Notes: generated by a model not told the origin, from the letters alone. Shown: positions 33,294-41,733, numbered from the stretch's first letter. The stretch is DNA of 64,000 bases from Streptomyces collinus Tu 365 (GCF_000444875.1 NC_021985.1:7460170-7524169), one strand, 5' to 3'. Program-made: numbers and translations.

Positions 33294-34526
33294 TCAGCCG
33301 ACCGTCCACTTCTGGTTGGCGCCGCCGGAGCAGCTCCAGATCTGCAGCCGGGTGCCGTTGGCCGGGTTGTTGCCGGTCACGTCGAGGCACTTGTTCGCCT
33401 GCGGGTTGACGATGTCGTGCGCCGCCGAGACGGCCCACTTCTGGTTGGGGCCGCCCGTGCAGTCCCAGAGCTGCACGGTCGAGCCGTCCGCCGTGCCGTT
33501 GCCGGTGACGTCCAGGCACTTGCCCAGCGCGCGCACGGTGCCGTCCGCGCCGACGGTCCACGACTGGGCGGCGGTGCCGTTGCAGTCGTAGAGCTGGACC
33601 GGGGTGCCGTTGGCGGGGTCGGCGCCGGCGACGTCCACGCACTTGCCCGCCAGCCCCCGGATCGGCACGCCGGTCGCGCTGGCGCTCGTCGTCACCGACA
33701 CCGAGTCGACCACGAGCTGGGCGGGCAGCGGGGTGGAGCCGTCGGGGTCGCCCGGCCAGTAGCCGCCGACCGCCAGGTTGAGGATCAGGAAGAACGGCTT
33801 GTTGAAGACCCACGTCCGGCCGCCCAGGTCGGCGGGGGTGCGCCGCTGGTAGACGGTGCCGTCCACCGACCAGGTGAGGGAGTCGGGCGCCCAGTCCACG
33901 GCGAAGGTGTGGAAGGCGTCCGCGAAGGCCTGGCCGCCCGGCAGCGAGTAGCCGGCGCCGATGCCGCCCGAGCCGGAGTAGCCGGGACCGTGGATCGTGC
34001 CGTGCACCGTGGAGGGTTCGAAGCCGACGTTCTCCATCACGTCGATCTCCCCGGAGTCCGGCCAGTTGACCGGCGTGCCGAGCATCCAGAACGCGGGCCA
34101 CATGCCCTGCCCGCGCGGGATCTTCATGCGGGCCTCGACATGGCCGTACTGCGCGTCGAACCTGCCGGCCGTGTTCAGCCGGGCCGAGGTGTACTGGCAG
34201 CTTCCGTACCAGCACTGGTACCCGGCCGGGTTCTCCTTGCGGGCCGTGATCACCAGGTGGCCCTGCCCGTCGAGAGCCGCGTTCTTCGTTCCCGAGGTGT
34301 AGTACTGCCGCTCGTGGTTGTTGACGTTGTCGCCGGTCTCCAGCGTCCACTTCGAGGAGTCGACGGCGGAGCCGGCCGGTCCGTCGAAGGAGTCGGAGAA
34401 GGTGCTGACGGCGGCGGCCGCGGGCGCGGTGGTCTGGGCCCGGGCCGGACCGGTGGCGACGGAGCCGACCAGCGCGGCGGACAGGGCGGCGAAGAGGCAG
34501 CTGCGCAGCAGGCGTGGGGAGGCCAT
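33294..34526 (-). CDS. Secreted GH16 beta-glucanase with ricin-type lectin domain
   Basis: A 410-residue exported enzyme. The signal peptide is about residues 1-30 (cleavage near ARA-QT). The GH16 catalytic domain spans about 45-270, with the active-site motif GEIDVMENVG (two catalytic Glu around 158-165) and MKIPRGQGMWPAFWML. Residues about 285-410 form a ricin B lectin with repeated QLYDC, QLWDC and QIWSC and QKW/QSW motifs. It probably cuts beta-1,3- or mixed-linkage glucans outside the cell. A long inverted repeat flanks its promoter. Confidence 0.93.
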   Translation of the reverse strand: MASPRLLRSCLFAALSAALVGSVATGPARAQTTAPAAAAVSTFSDSFDGPAGSAVDSSKWTLETGDNVNNHERQYYTSGTKNAALDGQGHLVITARKENPAGYQCWYGSCQYTSARLNTAGRFDAQYGHVEARMKIPRGQGMWPAFWMLGTPVNWPDSGEIDVMENVGFEPSTVHGTIHGPGYSGSGGIGAGYSLPGGQAFADAFHTFAVDWAPDSLTWSVDGTVYQRRTPADLGGRTWVFNKPFFLILNLAVGGYWPGDPDGSTPLPAQLVVDSVSVTTSASATGVPIRGLAGKCVDVAGADPANGTPVQLYDCNGTAAQSWTVGADGTVRALGKCLDVTGNGTADGSTVQLWDCTGGPNQKWAVSAAHDIVNPQANKCLDVTGNNPANGTRLQIWSCSGGANQKWTVG

Positions 34527-34551
34527 GGCTCTCCGTTCGGCGTGGGGGGAG

Positions 34552-34592
34552 TGACGCCTCTTGATTTAAGGAGTGAGATAAGCGAGGCGTCA
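34552..34592 (-). promoter_or_regulatory. GH16 promoter flanked by a 9-bp inverted repeat
   Basis: TGACGCCTC (34552-34560) and GAGGCGTCA (34584-34592) are perfect complements with a 23-base spacer. On the minus strand the upstream arm contains the possible -35 TTGACG (34593-34588), and after 18 bases comes TTAAAT. A repressor bridging both arms could control the glucanase. The spacer is AT-rich for this genome. Confidence 0.55.
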
Positions 34593-34625
34593 ATACCTTG
34601 GTACGGACCGCTCCCTGACGATCGC

Positions 34626-35273
34626 TCAGTCCGCGGGCTGCGGCTCGCGCGCGTGCACCGCCCGCCCGAGCCGCCGCCCGAGGAACAGCCAACCGAGCAG
34701 CGCGCCGGTCGTGTTCAGGATGACGTCGTCGATGTCGAAGGCCCGCCCGGTGATCAGCGCCCCCTGCACCAGCTCCACCATCAGCATCACCAGGGCCGTG
34801 AGCGCCACCACGTGCAGGACGCCGCGGGCACGCGGCGCCAGGACCGGGACCAGCACCCCGAACGGCACGCCGAGCAGCACGTTGCCGCCGATCTGCTTGA
34901 CCGTGTCCCGGAACTGGCCGTGGTCGACGTAGGCCCGAAGCGAGCTTCCCGGGTGCAGGTTGCTGTGGGTCAGGGCCACCGACGCCGGTGACGGCTGCAG
35001 CGTGAGCCGGGCCAGGACGACCGCGAACGCCACCATGAACGCGAAGGCGACCAGCATGGCCAGCAGCCGCAGAGGAAGGGGCAGCACGTGCCGTCCGGGC
35101 CCCGGTCGGGCCTCCCCTGCCCGCTTCCGGCCCACGCGGGCCCGCGCCAGCACGCCGCGCCCGCCCCGGCGGTCCTCTCCGGGCCGGACGCGCTCGGGGC
35201 GGGCTTCCCCGTCCCGGCCCCGCTTGGTCGGGCGGCGCAGGGCCGCGGGCAGGTTCAGGGCGGTGCGGGCCAT
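34626..35273 (-). CDS. VanZ-family membrane protein
   Basis: A 215-residue protein. The first 60 residues are Arg-rich and polar, probably cytoplasmic. Four hydrophobic segments follow, with the VanZ-like stretch TVKQIGGNVLLGVPFGVLVPVL and MVELVQGALITGRAFDIDDVILNTTGALLGW. In Streptomyces these are common membrane proteins without a known link to teicoplanin resistance. Function unknown. The gap to the next gene (35274-35518) contains no gene. Confidence 0.85.
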   Translation of the reverse strand: MARTALNLPAALRRPTKRGRDGEARPERVRPGEDRRGGRGVLARARVGRKRAGEARPGPGRHVLPLPLRLLAMLVAFAFMVAFAVVLARLTLQPSPASVALTHSNLHPGSSLRAYVDHGQFRDTVKQIGGNVLLGVPFGVLVPVLAPRARGVLHVVALTALVMLMVELVQGALITGRAFDIDDVILNTTGALLGWLFLGRRLGRAVHAREPQPAD

Positions 35274-35518
35274 TCGGTCCTCCAGTCGTCAACTTCCCCG
35301 TTCCGAAGGGCGGTTACCCGCCGAACGGCCTGGAATGCCGCCGCCGGCGGGGCTCTGGGCGCACACCGCCGGTTTCCGTTCACGCTCCCGGGGCACTCCG
35401 GCCCCGGGGTCCGCGTGCCGCCGCACCTCGCGGGCCGGGCGGTGCTTGGATGCCCCAAGCGGCACGACGGACGAAGCCCGCGGTGGCGGGCGGCCGGAAC
35501 CGACCGAGGAGGTGGCGG

Positions 35519-35713
35519 ATGACCCGGCGCACGGACCCGCGCACCCTCCTCCTGGCAGCGGCCGAACTCCTCGCCTGGTGGGCCGGACTTGCCCTGCTGT
35601 GGCTGGTGTTCATCACCTCCGTCGACACCCTCGAACGCGTCGTCGGCGCGAGCGCGGCCGCCGCGGCGGCCGTGCTGGCCCGGGCCGGGCGACGGGCGGT
35701 GACCTGGCGGTGA
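35519..35713 (+). CDS. Small membrane protein, MrpE/MbhA-like, first in antiporter operon
   Basis: A 64-residue protein with two hydrophobic segments (about 11-32 and 40-55). LLWLVFITSVDTLERVVGASAAAAAAVL resembles the N-terminal portion of MrpE/MnhE, which is usually about 160 residues, so this is a shortened version. The ATG follows GAGGAGG. Its stop overlaps the next GTG start by four bases. The MrpE assignment rests on the short motif and on being first in the operon, where MbhA/MrpE is expected. Confidence 0.6.
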   Translation: MTRRTDPRTLLLAAAELLAWWAGLALLWLVFITSVDTLERVVGASAAAAAAVLARAGRRAVTWR

Positions 35714-36162
35714 ACGGATGGATCCTCGCCGCCACCGTCGAACTGGCCGTGGCCGGGGCGGCCTCCCTGTGGGGCGTCTGCACCGGCCCGCTGCCCCGCC
35801 GGGCCATGGCCCAGAACCTGATCACCTCCGCCCTCTGCCCGGCCCTGCTCCTGCTCTCCCAAGGCTACGCCCGTCCCGCCTACGTGGATCTCGCGCTGCT
35901 GATGGCCCTGCTGGCCCCGATCGGCACCCTCGTCTTCGCCCGCCTGCTCGCCGACGAGCTGGCGGACCACCCACCGCGGGCCTGGGGCCTGACCTGGACC
36001 GCCGCCGCGCTGAGCGCGGTGGCGGTCGTCGCCGTGTGCGTGGCCACCGGACCCGGCCGGGCGATGGTGAAGGTGCTGGTGATCGGTGTCCTGCTGATCG
36101 GCGGGAACCTGGTCGCCTCCTCCGCCCTGGCGGGCGGGTTCAGGGGGGTGCGCGGTGGCTGA
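35710..36162 (+). CDS. MrpF/MrpG-like antiporter subunit (apparent fusion)
   Basis: A 150-residue membrane protein with about five hydrophobic segments. Residues about 1-80 follow the MrpF/MbhB plan of three helices (PRRAMAQNLITSALCPALLLL, YVDLALLMALLAPIGTLVFARL). The last 40 residues (AMVKVLVIGVLLIGGNLVAS) resemble the final helix of MrpG. The GTG at 35710 overlaps the upstream stop. Being second in the operon, where F and G are expected, I infer a combined F/G-like subunit; the G part is only weakly supported. Confidence 0.6.
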   Translation: MNGWILAATVELAVAGAASLWGVCTGPLPRRAMAQNLITSALCPALLLLSQGYARPAYVDLALLMALLAPIGTLVFARLLADELADHPPRAWGLTWTAAALSAVAVVAVCVATGPGRAMVKVLVIGVLLIGGNLVASSALAGGFRGVRGG

Positions 36163-36195
36163 CGGACCGCGTCGCGCTCACGAGGGAGGTGCCGT

Positions 36196-36456
36196 ATGGC
36201 CGATGCCGTGATCGTCGTCGCCCTGCTCCTGGTGGCCGGGGCCGCCACCGCCGCCGTGGCGGTGCGCGACCCGGCCCGGCAGGCCCTGGTGCTCTCCGTG
36301 CTCGGCACCGTCCTGGCGGTCCTGTTCACCGTGCTCCAGGCCCCGGACGTCGGGCTGTCCCAGCTCGCGGTGGGCTCCGCGCTCACCCCGCTGCTGATCA
36401 TGCTGTCGGTGCGCAAGGTCAGACGGCGCGGCCGGTCCGAGGACGGCGCGCGATGA
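36196..36456 (+). CDS. DUF4040 / MbhD-like antiporter subunit
   Basis: An 86-residue membrane protein with three helices that fits DUF4040, the MbhD domain that in full-length MrpA forms part of the C-terminal end. The signature is VLGTVLAVLFTVLQAPDVGLSQLAVGSAL, where APDV is conserved. It lies before the MrpB-like gene and overlaps it by four bases (ATGA). A 33-base gap with GGAGGT precedes it. Here this domain exists as a separate small subunit, as in archaeal Mbh. Confidence 0.8.
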   Translation: MADAVIVVALLLVAGAATAAVAVRDPARQALVLSVLGTVLAVLFTVLQAPDVGLSQLAVGSALTPLLIMLSVRKVRRRGRSEDGAR

Positions 36457-37193
36457 GCCGCCGGCTGCGGCTGTGGGTGCTCGCCGTCGGCGGCGCGGGC
36501 GTCGCCGCCCTGCTGGTCGCCGCCTGCCTCGACCTGCCCGCCTTCGGCGGCCGGCGGCACCCGTACGGCGACCGCGCCGTGCGCGCCTCCCTGAGCCGGC
36601 ACATCGCCAACACCATCGCCGCCGTCAACTTCGACCAGCGCGCCTACGACACCCTCGGCGAGACCGGCATCCTGTTCGCCGCCGTCCTCGGCTGCGTGGT
36701 GCTCCTGCGGCAGACCCGCGACGAGCACCGCGACCGGCCCGAACCCGCCGAGGTGGCCCGGCCCGTCCGCCGCTACGCGCTGCTCGTACTGCCCGTCGCC
36801 CTGGTCACCGGCGTCTACGTCATCGCCCACGGCCAGCTCAGCCCCGGCGGCGGCTTCCAGGGCGGCGTCGTCGCCGCGACCGCGCTGCACCTGCTGTACC
36901 TGGGCGCCGACTACGGCGCCCTGGAACGCGTCCGTCCCCTCGGCGCGTACACCGCCGTCGACGCGCTCGGCGTCAGCGGCTACCTCGTCACCGGGCTCGC
37001 CGGCGTGCTGGCCGGCACCGCCTTCCTGGCCAACACGCTGCTGCCGTACGGCACCTTCAACACGCTGTCCTCCGGTGGCACCGTCCCGGTGCTGAACGCG
37101 GCCGTCGGCATGGAGGTGGCGAGCGCGGTCGTCGTGCTCCTCGCCGGCTTCCTCGACCAGGCCGTCGAGATCGAAGAGGACAAGGGGAGCTGA
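36453..37193 (+). CDS. mnhB: MbhE-MrpB fused antiporter subunit
   Basis: A 246-residue membrane protein. The N-terminal part contains HIANTIAAVNFDQRAYDTLGETGILF, matching the MbhE segment (MrpA C-terminus; YDTLGE). The C-terminal part (about 105-240) is an MrpB/MnhB domain: LLVLPVALVTGVYVIAHGQLSPGGGFQGGVV and LLPYGTFNTLSSGGTVPVLN. So two modules that are separate in archaeal Mbh are joined here. It belongs to the six-gene cation/proton antiporter operon. Confidence 0.85.
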   Translation: MSRRLRLWVLAVGGAGVAALLVAACLDLPAFGGRRHPYGDRAVRASLSRHIANTIAAVNFDQRAYDTLGETGILFAAVLGCVVLLRQTRDEHRDRPEPAEVARPVRRYALLVLPVALVTGVYVIAHGQLSPGGGFQGGVVAATALHLLYLGADYGALERVRPLGAYTAVDALGVSGYLVTGLAGVLAGTAFLANTLLPYGTFNTLSSGGTVPVLNAAVGMEVASAVVVLLAGFLDQAVEIEEDKGS

Positions 37194-37194
37194 G

Positions 37195-37551
37195 ATGGCC
37201 GTGATGCACGTCCTGCCCTACCTGGTCGCCGCCTACGTCTTCCTGACGGGCTGCTACGGCCTCGCCACCAGCCGGAACCTGATCCACGCCGTCGGCTGCC
37301 TGGCCGTGTGCCAGTGCGCCACGTACATCCTGCTGCTGGCGGTCGGCTACCGCGACGGCGGCACCGCACCGGTCTTCTCCGACATCAAGCCCGGCTCCCG
37401 GCCGGTCGTGGACCCGGTCGTGCAGGCCCTCACCCTCACCGACATCGTCGTCGGCGCCACCGTCACCGCGCTGCTGCTCGCCCTCGTCCTGCAGATCGCC
37501 AGACTGCACGGCACGATCGACCCCGACGAACTGAAAGAGCTGCGCGGCTGA
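37195..37551 (+). CDS. mnhC: MrpC/NuoK-like antiporter subunit
   Basis: A 118-residue, three-helix protein of the MnhC/NuoK family. It contains the NLIHAVGCLAVCQCATYILLLAVG helix and VVDPVVQALTLTDIVVGATVTALLLAL, the usual MnhC motif DP(L/V)PQALVLTAIVIG in variant form. It starts one base after the preceding stop and its stop shares a base with the next ATG (TGATG), so translation is coupled. It forms part of the membrane arm. Confidence 0.9.
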   Translation: MAVMHVLPYLVAAYVFLTGCYGLATSRNLIHAVGCLAVCQCATYILLLAVGYRDGGTAPVFSDIKPGSRPVVDPVVQALTLTDIVVGATVTALLLALVLQIARLHGTIDPDELKELRG

Positions 37552-39320
37552 TGCACCACCTGCTCCCGCTGCTGGTCGCCGTCCCGCTGCTCGGCGCCAC
37601 CCTGCTGGTGGCCACGGGCCGGCTGCTGCCCCGGCCCGCCGCCGAGATCACCGGCCTGGTGGTCTCGGGCGGCACCGCCGCCCTCGCCGTGCTGCTGCTC
37701 CTGCACTCCTCCCCGCCGCTGGTGGAATGGGTCGGCGGCTGGTGGCCGGTCGACGGCGAGAGCGTCGGCATCGTGGTGGTCGGGGACGGCCCGGCGCTGG
37801 GCATGGCCACGCTCGCCTCGCTGCTCACCCTGGCGGCGCTCGCCTACTCCTGGCGCTACTTCGACGAGCCGCCGCGCGGCCACGCCGGCGCCTTCCCCGC
37901 CCTCATGCTGGTCTTCCAGGCCGCCATGTGCGGGTTCGCGATCGCGGGCGACCTGTTCAACGCGTTCGTGTTCTTCGAGCTGATGAGCGTTGTCGCCTAC
38001 GCCCTGACCGGCTCCCGCATCGACGAACCCAAGGCCGTGCAGGGCGCCATGAGCTTCGGGGTGGTCAACTCCCTGGGCGCCTACGCGCTGCTGATGGGCC
38101 TCGGCCTGCTGTACGCCCGCACCGGCGAGCTGGCGCTGGCGAAGATCGGGCGGGGACTGGACGCCACGGCCGGCCCGGGCGGACCCGACGCCCTCGTCCT
38201 CGCGGCCTTCGTCCTGGTCCTGACGGGACTGCTGGTCAAGGCGGCCGCCGTGCCGTTCCACTTCTGGCTCCCCGACGCGCACGCCGTCGCGCCCACCCCG
38301 GTGTGCATGCTGCTGTCCGGCGTCATGGTCGAACTCGGCTCCTACGGCGTCTGGCGCGTGTACACCACCGTCTTCGCCGGACCCGGCGGCATCCCCGCCG
38401 CCGACCTGACCCGGGCCCTGGTGACGCTCGGCGTCCTCACCGCCGTGGTCGGCGCGCTCATGTGCTGGTACCAGCGGCACATCAAACGGCTGCTCGCCTA
38501 CTCCACGATCGCCCACACCGGACTGTTCCTCATCGGCCTCGGGGTGCTGACCCCCGAGGGCGACGACGGGATCGCGCTGTACATCGTCGGGCACGCCTGC
38601 GTGAAGGCCGCCCTGTTCGCCTGCACCGGCGCCCTGCTGGACCGCTTCGGCAGCGTGGACGAGCACACCCTGCACGGCCGGGCCCGCGCGATGCGCGCGT
38701 TCGGGGTGATGTTCGCCATCGGCGGGCTGGCCCTCGCCGGACTGCCGCCCTTCGCCACGGCGCTCGGCAAGGGGATCGCCGAGGAGGCGGTCGGCGGCCC
38801 GCTCACCGTGGTCTTCGTCGTCGTGTCCGCCGTCACCGGGGGCGCCGTGCTGCGGGTCACCGCCCGGGTCTTCCTCGGCCTCGGACCGCGCCCGCAGGAC
38901 GCCGCGTACGAGACCAGCGGCTCCGACGAGGAGCCGGAGACCGGCGGCCTGCTGAGCCGCATCCCCGACTCCATGACGGCCGTGCCCGCCGTGCTGCTCG
39001 GCGCCGCCTTCGCGGCCGGAGTCGCCCCCGGCTTCGGCGGGACGGTGGCCCGCTCGGTCAACGAGGCCGGCTCGGGCGGCGCCCACGCCGCCGCCGCGTG
39101 GACGGCGGCGGGCATCCTGCTGGGCCTGCTCTCCGCCCTGATCGCCCTGGGCCTGGCCGGGCTCGCCGTGACCCGCCCGAACTGGGTGAACAGGGTCCCC
39201 GGCTGGGCGGTGCCGCTGCGCCGCCTGCAGTCGGGCCACGTCGGCGACTACGTGGCCTGGGTGCTGTTCGGCGCCACCGCGCTGGGCGCGCTGGCCCTGC
39301 CGGGGGTGCTGGGCGGCTGA
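37551..39320 (+). CDS. mnhD: MrpD/MbhH-like proton-translocating antiporter subunit
   Basis: A 589-residue complex-I-like subunit with about 14 helices. Key residues of the proton channel family are seen: the Glu in NAFVFFELMSVVAYALTG, the Lys in GLLVKAAAVPFHFWLPDAHAVAPTP, and the Lys/His in HIKRLLAYSTIAHTGLF. It is the largest subunit of this operon and the likely cation/proton antiporting unit. No full MrpA paralogue is present. The stop lies 14 bases from the convergent DUF4230 gene, and a CTGACC/GGTCAG repeat spans both stops. Confidence 0.92.
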   Translation: MHHLLPLLVAVPLLGATLLVATGRLLPRPAAEITGLVVSGGTAALAVLLLLHSSPPLVEWVGGWWPVDGESVGIVVVGDGPALGMATLASLLTLAALAYSWRYFDEPPRGHAGAFPALMLVFQAAMCGFAIAGDLFNAFVFFELMSVVAYALTGSRIDEPKAVQGAMSFGVVNSLGAYALLMGLGLLYARTGELALAKIGRGLDATAGPGGPDALVLAAFVLVLTGLLVKAAAVPFHFWLPDAHAVAPTPVCMLLSGVMVELGSYGVWRVYTTVFAGPGGIPAADLTRALVTLGVLTAVVGALMCWYQRHIKRLLAYSTIAHTGLFLIGLGVLTPEGDDGIALYIVGHACVKAALFACTGALLDRFGSVDEHTLHGRARAMRAFGVMFAIGGLALAGLPPFATALGKGIAEEAVGGPLTVVFVVVSAVTGGAVLRVTARVFLGLGPRPQDAAYETSGSDEEPETGGLLSRIPDSMTAVPAVLLGAAFAAGVAPGFGGTVARSVNEAGSGGAHAAAAWTAAGILLGLLSALIALGLAGLAVTRPNWVNRVPGWAVPLRRLQSGHVGDYVAWVLFGATALGALALPGVLGG

Positions 39321-39334
39321 CCGGCGGGCGCGGG

Positions 39335-39997
39335 TCAGGACCCGTAGGAGACGTGCACCTCCTGGAAACCGAGGGAGTGCAGCAGCCCCTGGAGCATCTC
39401 CGTGGTGTTGGTCTCGGCCCGGGTGGTCAGGCCGCTGTCCTTCGCGGCCCGGCCGATGTGCCGCACGGCGAGCTTCTGCACCGCCTGCTCGCTGTTGGGG
39501 TTGTCCGAGAACAGGTCGCCGAGCCGGTCGAGCAGCCCGCGCTGCTTGGACACGGCGTACGAGTGGTCGGGGTCGAGGGCCGGCCGCCCGAGCTGCGCGT
39601 GCGGCAGCCGGAGGGTGGCCGACGTGCGGTCGCCGTTGACCTTCACGTCCTTCTCGCCGATCCGGCCGAGATCGACGTAGGCGTCCACGGTGCCCGCCCC
39701 GACGTACAGGGTGCGGCTGCCGCGGATCGCGTCGGGCAGGAACTTGGCGTCCTTCTCCAGGTCCACGACGACCTGGAAGTTGCCGGACGCGGCGTCGTAA
39801 CGGCTCATGTCCTGGATGGACTTGAGCAGCGTGGGGCCGGAACGGTCGTGCGACTCGGTGCCGAACAGCTCCTTCACGCTCGGTACCACGGCCAGGGCGA
39901 AGCCCGCGAACAGCACCACGAGCACCAACACGACCGCGGTCACCACCTTGGCCCAGGCGGGCATGCGCCGGGATGGGCTCCTGACGGGAGTCGTCAT
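39335..39997 (-). CDS. DUF4230 domain membrane-anchored protein
   Basis: A 220-residue protein with one N-terminal membrane anchor (about 17-40; VVTAVVLVLVVLFAGFALAVV) and an extracellular DUF4230 domain: SRYDAASGNFQVVVDLEKD, TLYVGAGTVDAYVDLG, and a C-terminus ENTTEMLQGLLHSLGF-like. The ATG at 39997 follows GGAAGGAGGG. Function unknown. An upstream frame extension to 40120 covers a tandem repeat and is not convincing as coding sequence. Confidence 0.85.
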   Translation of the reverse strand: MTTPVRSPSRRMPAWAKVVTAVVLVLVVLFAGFALAVVPSVKELFGTESHDRSGPTLLKSIQDMSRYDAASGNFQVVVDLEKDAKFLPDAIRGSRTLYVGAGTVDAYVDLGRIGEKDVKVNGDRTSATLRLPHAQLGRPALDPDHSYAVSKQRGLLDRLGDLFSDNPNSEQAVQKLAVRHIGRAAKDSGLTTRAETNTTEMLQGLLHSLGFQEVHVSYGS

Positions 39998-40061
39998 GGG
40001 GACGGCCCTCCTTCCTGCACAAGCGGATGCCCGCCGAATGCCCTGCCAGACCGGGAAGTTG

Positions 40062-40121
40062 GCCGAGTGGCACCGATGACGCGGGCGCACGGCCGAACGG
40101 CACCGGTGCCGCGGGCGCACG
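40062..40121. repeat. Tandem duplication of 30 bases
   Basis: Unit one (40062-40091) and unit two (40092-40121) are both 30 bases and identical at most positions, sharing GGCACCG and CGCGGGCGCACG. They lie in the spacer upstream of the DUF4230 gene and before the collapsed regulator gene. A slippage or recombination origin is likely. No function is suggested. Confidence 0.75.
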
Positions 40122-40235
40122 GGCGGGCCCCCGGCGCCTTCGGCGCGATGCGGCCCGACCCGGCGCGCGGCGTCAGCCCACCGGGCCGACCGGTCCGGTC
40201 AGGGGCAGGAGCGCCCGGCAGCGCACCGGACGCAG

Positions 40236-40607
40236 GTGCGCCGGGTCCAGTGCGTTGACGAGTCGGTCGCCCTGCTCGCGGAGGCCGTCTTCACGCACAT
40301 CGACGAGATCGCGGCGGCCTCCGCGCAGGCCTGCGCGGGCGCCCAGGCCGACGCCGCGGGCACCGCGGACCGCCGCAGGCACCGCCTGCTGATCATCCTG
40401 GTCACCGGCGGCCTCGACGCCGACACCCTGCGCCGCACCGCCGCGGAGGCCGACTGGCTGGGTATCCACCCGCAGACCGCGCGCCGGCGCCTGCACCAGG
40501 TCCACCGCCTGTTCGGCGCTCTGCCGGCCGATCCCGACGCCCGGTTCGAGGCCGAGGCAGCCCTGCGAGCCGCCGCCGGCCGCGAGGTGGACCGGCCCCC
40601 CGGCTGA
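40236..40607 (+). pseudogene. Collapsed PucR-type regulator
   Basis: A 123-codon frame that looks like two distant parts of a PucR/CdaR regulator joined together. The first 70 residues (VALLAEAVFTHIDEIAAASAQAC, then RRRHRLLIIL) match the helix before the GGDEF-like domain. The last 45 (LGIHPQTARRRLHQVHRLFG, DPDARFEAEAALRAA) match the C-terminal helix-turn-helix, which in the family reads HPQT(V/A)RYRL. The usual start (about 150 residues) and the middle (about 150) are missing. It is either a deletion remnant or a reduced regulator; no ribosome site is evident. Confidence 0.6.
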
Positions 40608-40743
40608 CCGCGGCCGGGCGCGGACGAACGCGGCGCGATCAGGCCAGTCCCGGCCCGGCTCGCGCCGCACAACTGCTGGTGGGAGCGGTGCCACCACTAA
40701 CATGACCGGCGCCGGCCCGGACTGATCATGCGAGGAGCGGATC

Positions 40744-41697
40744 GTGCGAGACATCGCCGTCTTCAGTGGCAGTGCTCATCCCGACCTGGCCCACGAGGTG
40801 TGCGCACACCTCGGCGTGCCGCTCAGCCCGACCCGGGTCAGCCGGTTCGCCAACGACTGCCTGGAGGTCCAGCTCCAGGACAACTGCCGGGAACGGGACG
40901 TCTTCCTGATCCAGCCGCTGGTCAGACCGGTGCAGGAGCACCTGGTCGAGCTGCTGCTGATGTGCGACGCGGCCCGCGGCGCCTCCGCCGGCCGGATCAC
41001 CGTCGTGATGCCGCACTACTCCTACGCCCGGTCCGACAAGAAGGACGCGCCGCGCATCTCGCTCGGCGGACGGCTGGTCGCCGACCTGATGGTGGCGGCG
41101 GGCGCGAGCCGGGTCCTCGCCATGACCCTGCACGCGCCGCAGGTGCACGGCTTCTTCTCGGTGCCGGTCGACCATCTGCACGCCCTGCACGAACTGGCCG
41201 CGCACTTCCGGCAGTACGACCTGACGCGCACCACGGTCGTCTCCCCGGACCTCGGCAACGCCAAGGAGGCGGCCGCCTTCGCCCGGCTGATCGGCGCGCA
41301 GGTCGCGGCCGGCGCCAAACAGCGGTTCGCGGACGACCGGGTGAGCATCAGCGCGGTCATCGGCGACGTCGCAGGCCGGGACGTGATCGTGCTGGACGAC
41401 GAGATCGCCAAGGGCAGCACCGTGCTCGAACTCCTGGAGCGGCTGCGGGAGTCGGGACCGCGCTCGATCCGGGTGGCGTGCACGCACGGGCTGTTCGCGG
41501 GCGGAGCCCTCAAACGGCTGGGCGAGCAGCCCGACGTGCTGGAGATCGTGTGCACCAACACGGTGCCGGTGCCGGAGGACGAGCACACCGACAAGCTGCG
41601 TGTGCTGTCCATCGCCCCGGCGCTGGCCGAGGCGGTGCGGCGGATCCACAACGGCGAGTCCGTCAGCGCCCTGTTCGAGGAACCGCGCGGCGCCTGA
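40744..41697 (+). CDS. Divergent ribose-phosphate pyrophosphokinase paralogue
   Basis: A 317-residue PRPP-synthetase-like protein. It has N-terminal VFSGSAHPDLAHEVCAHLGV, RFANDCLEVQL and the VVMPHYSYARSDKKDAPRISLGGR motif (ATP site), then VDHLHALHELA and VVSPDLGNAKEAAAFARLI. The PRPP-binding loop reads VLDDEIAKGST instead of the usual DDM(I/V)DTGGT, and the flexible-loop Lys/Arg residues are not in the usual form. It may be a second enzyme with altered control or substrate. The GTG at 40744 follows AGGAG. Confidence 0.85.
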   Translation: MRDIAVFSGSAHPDLAHEVCAHLGVPLSPTRVSRFANDCLEVQLQDNCRERDVFLIQPLVRPVQEHLVELLLMCDAARGASAGRITVVMPHYSYARSDKKDAPRISLGGRLVADLMVAAGASRVLAMTLHAPQVHGFFSVPVDHLHALHELAAHFRQYDLTRTTVVSPDLGNAKEAAAFARLIGAQVAAGAKQRFADDRVSISAVIGDVAGRDVIVLDDEIAKGSTVLELLERLRESGPRSIRVACTHGLFAGGALKRLGEQPDVLEIVCTNTVPVPEDEHTDKLRVLSIAPALAEAVRRIHNGESVSALFEEPRGA

Positions 41698-41733
41698 CGC
41701 CGGCATCCGCCCGCAACGGCGGACGGCGAGTCC

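Noticed and set aside
39317..39338. CTGACC/GGTCAG inverted repeat across the MrpD and DUF4230 stops
   Set aside because: The arms consist mainly of the two convergent stop codons and near bases; with a six-base stem and ten-base loop it is weak evidence for a terminator.
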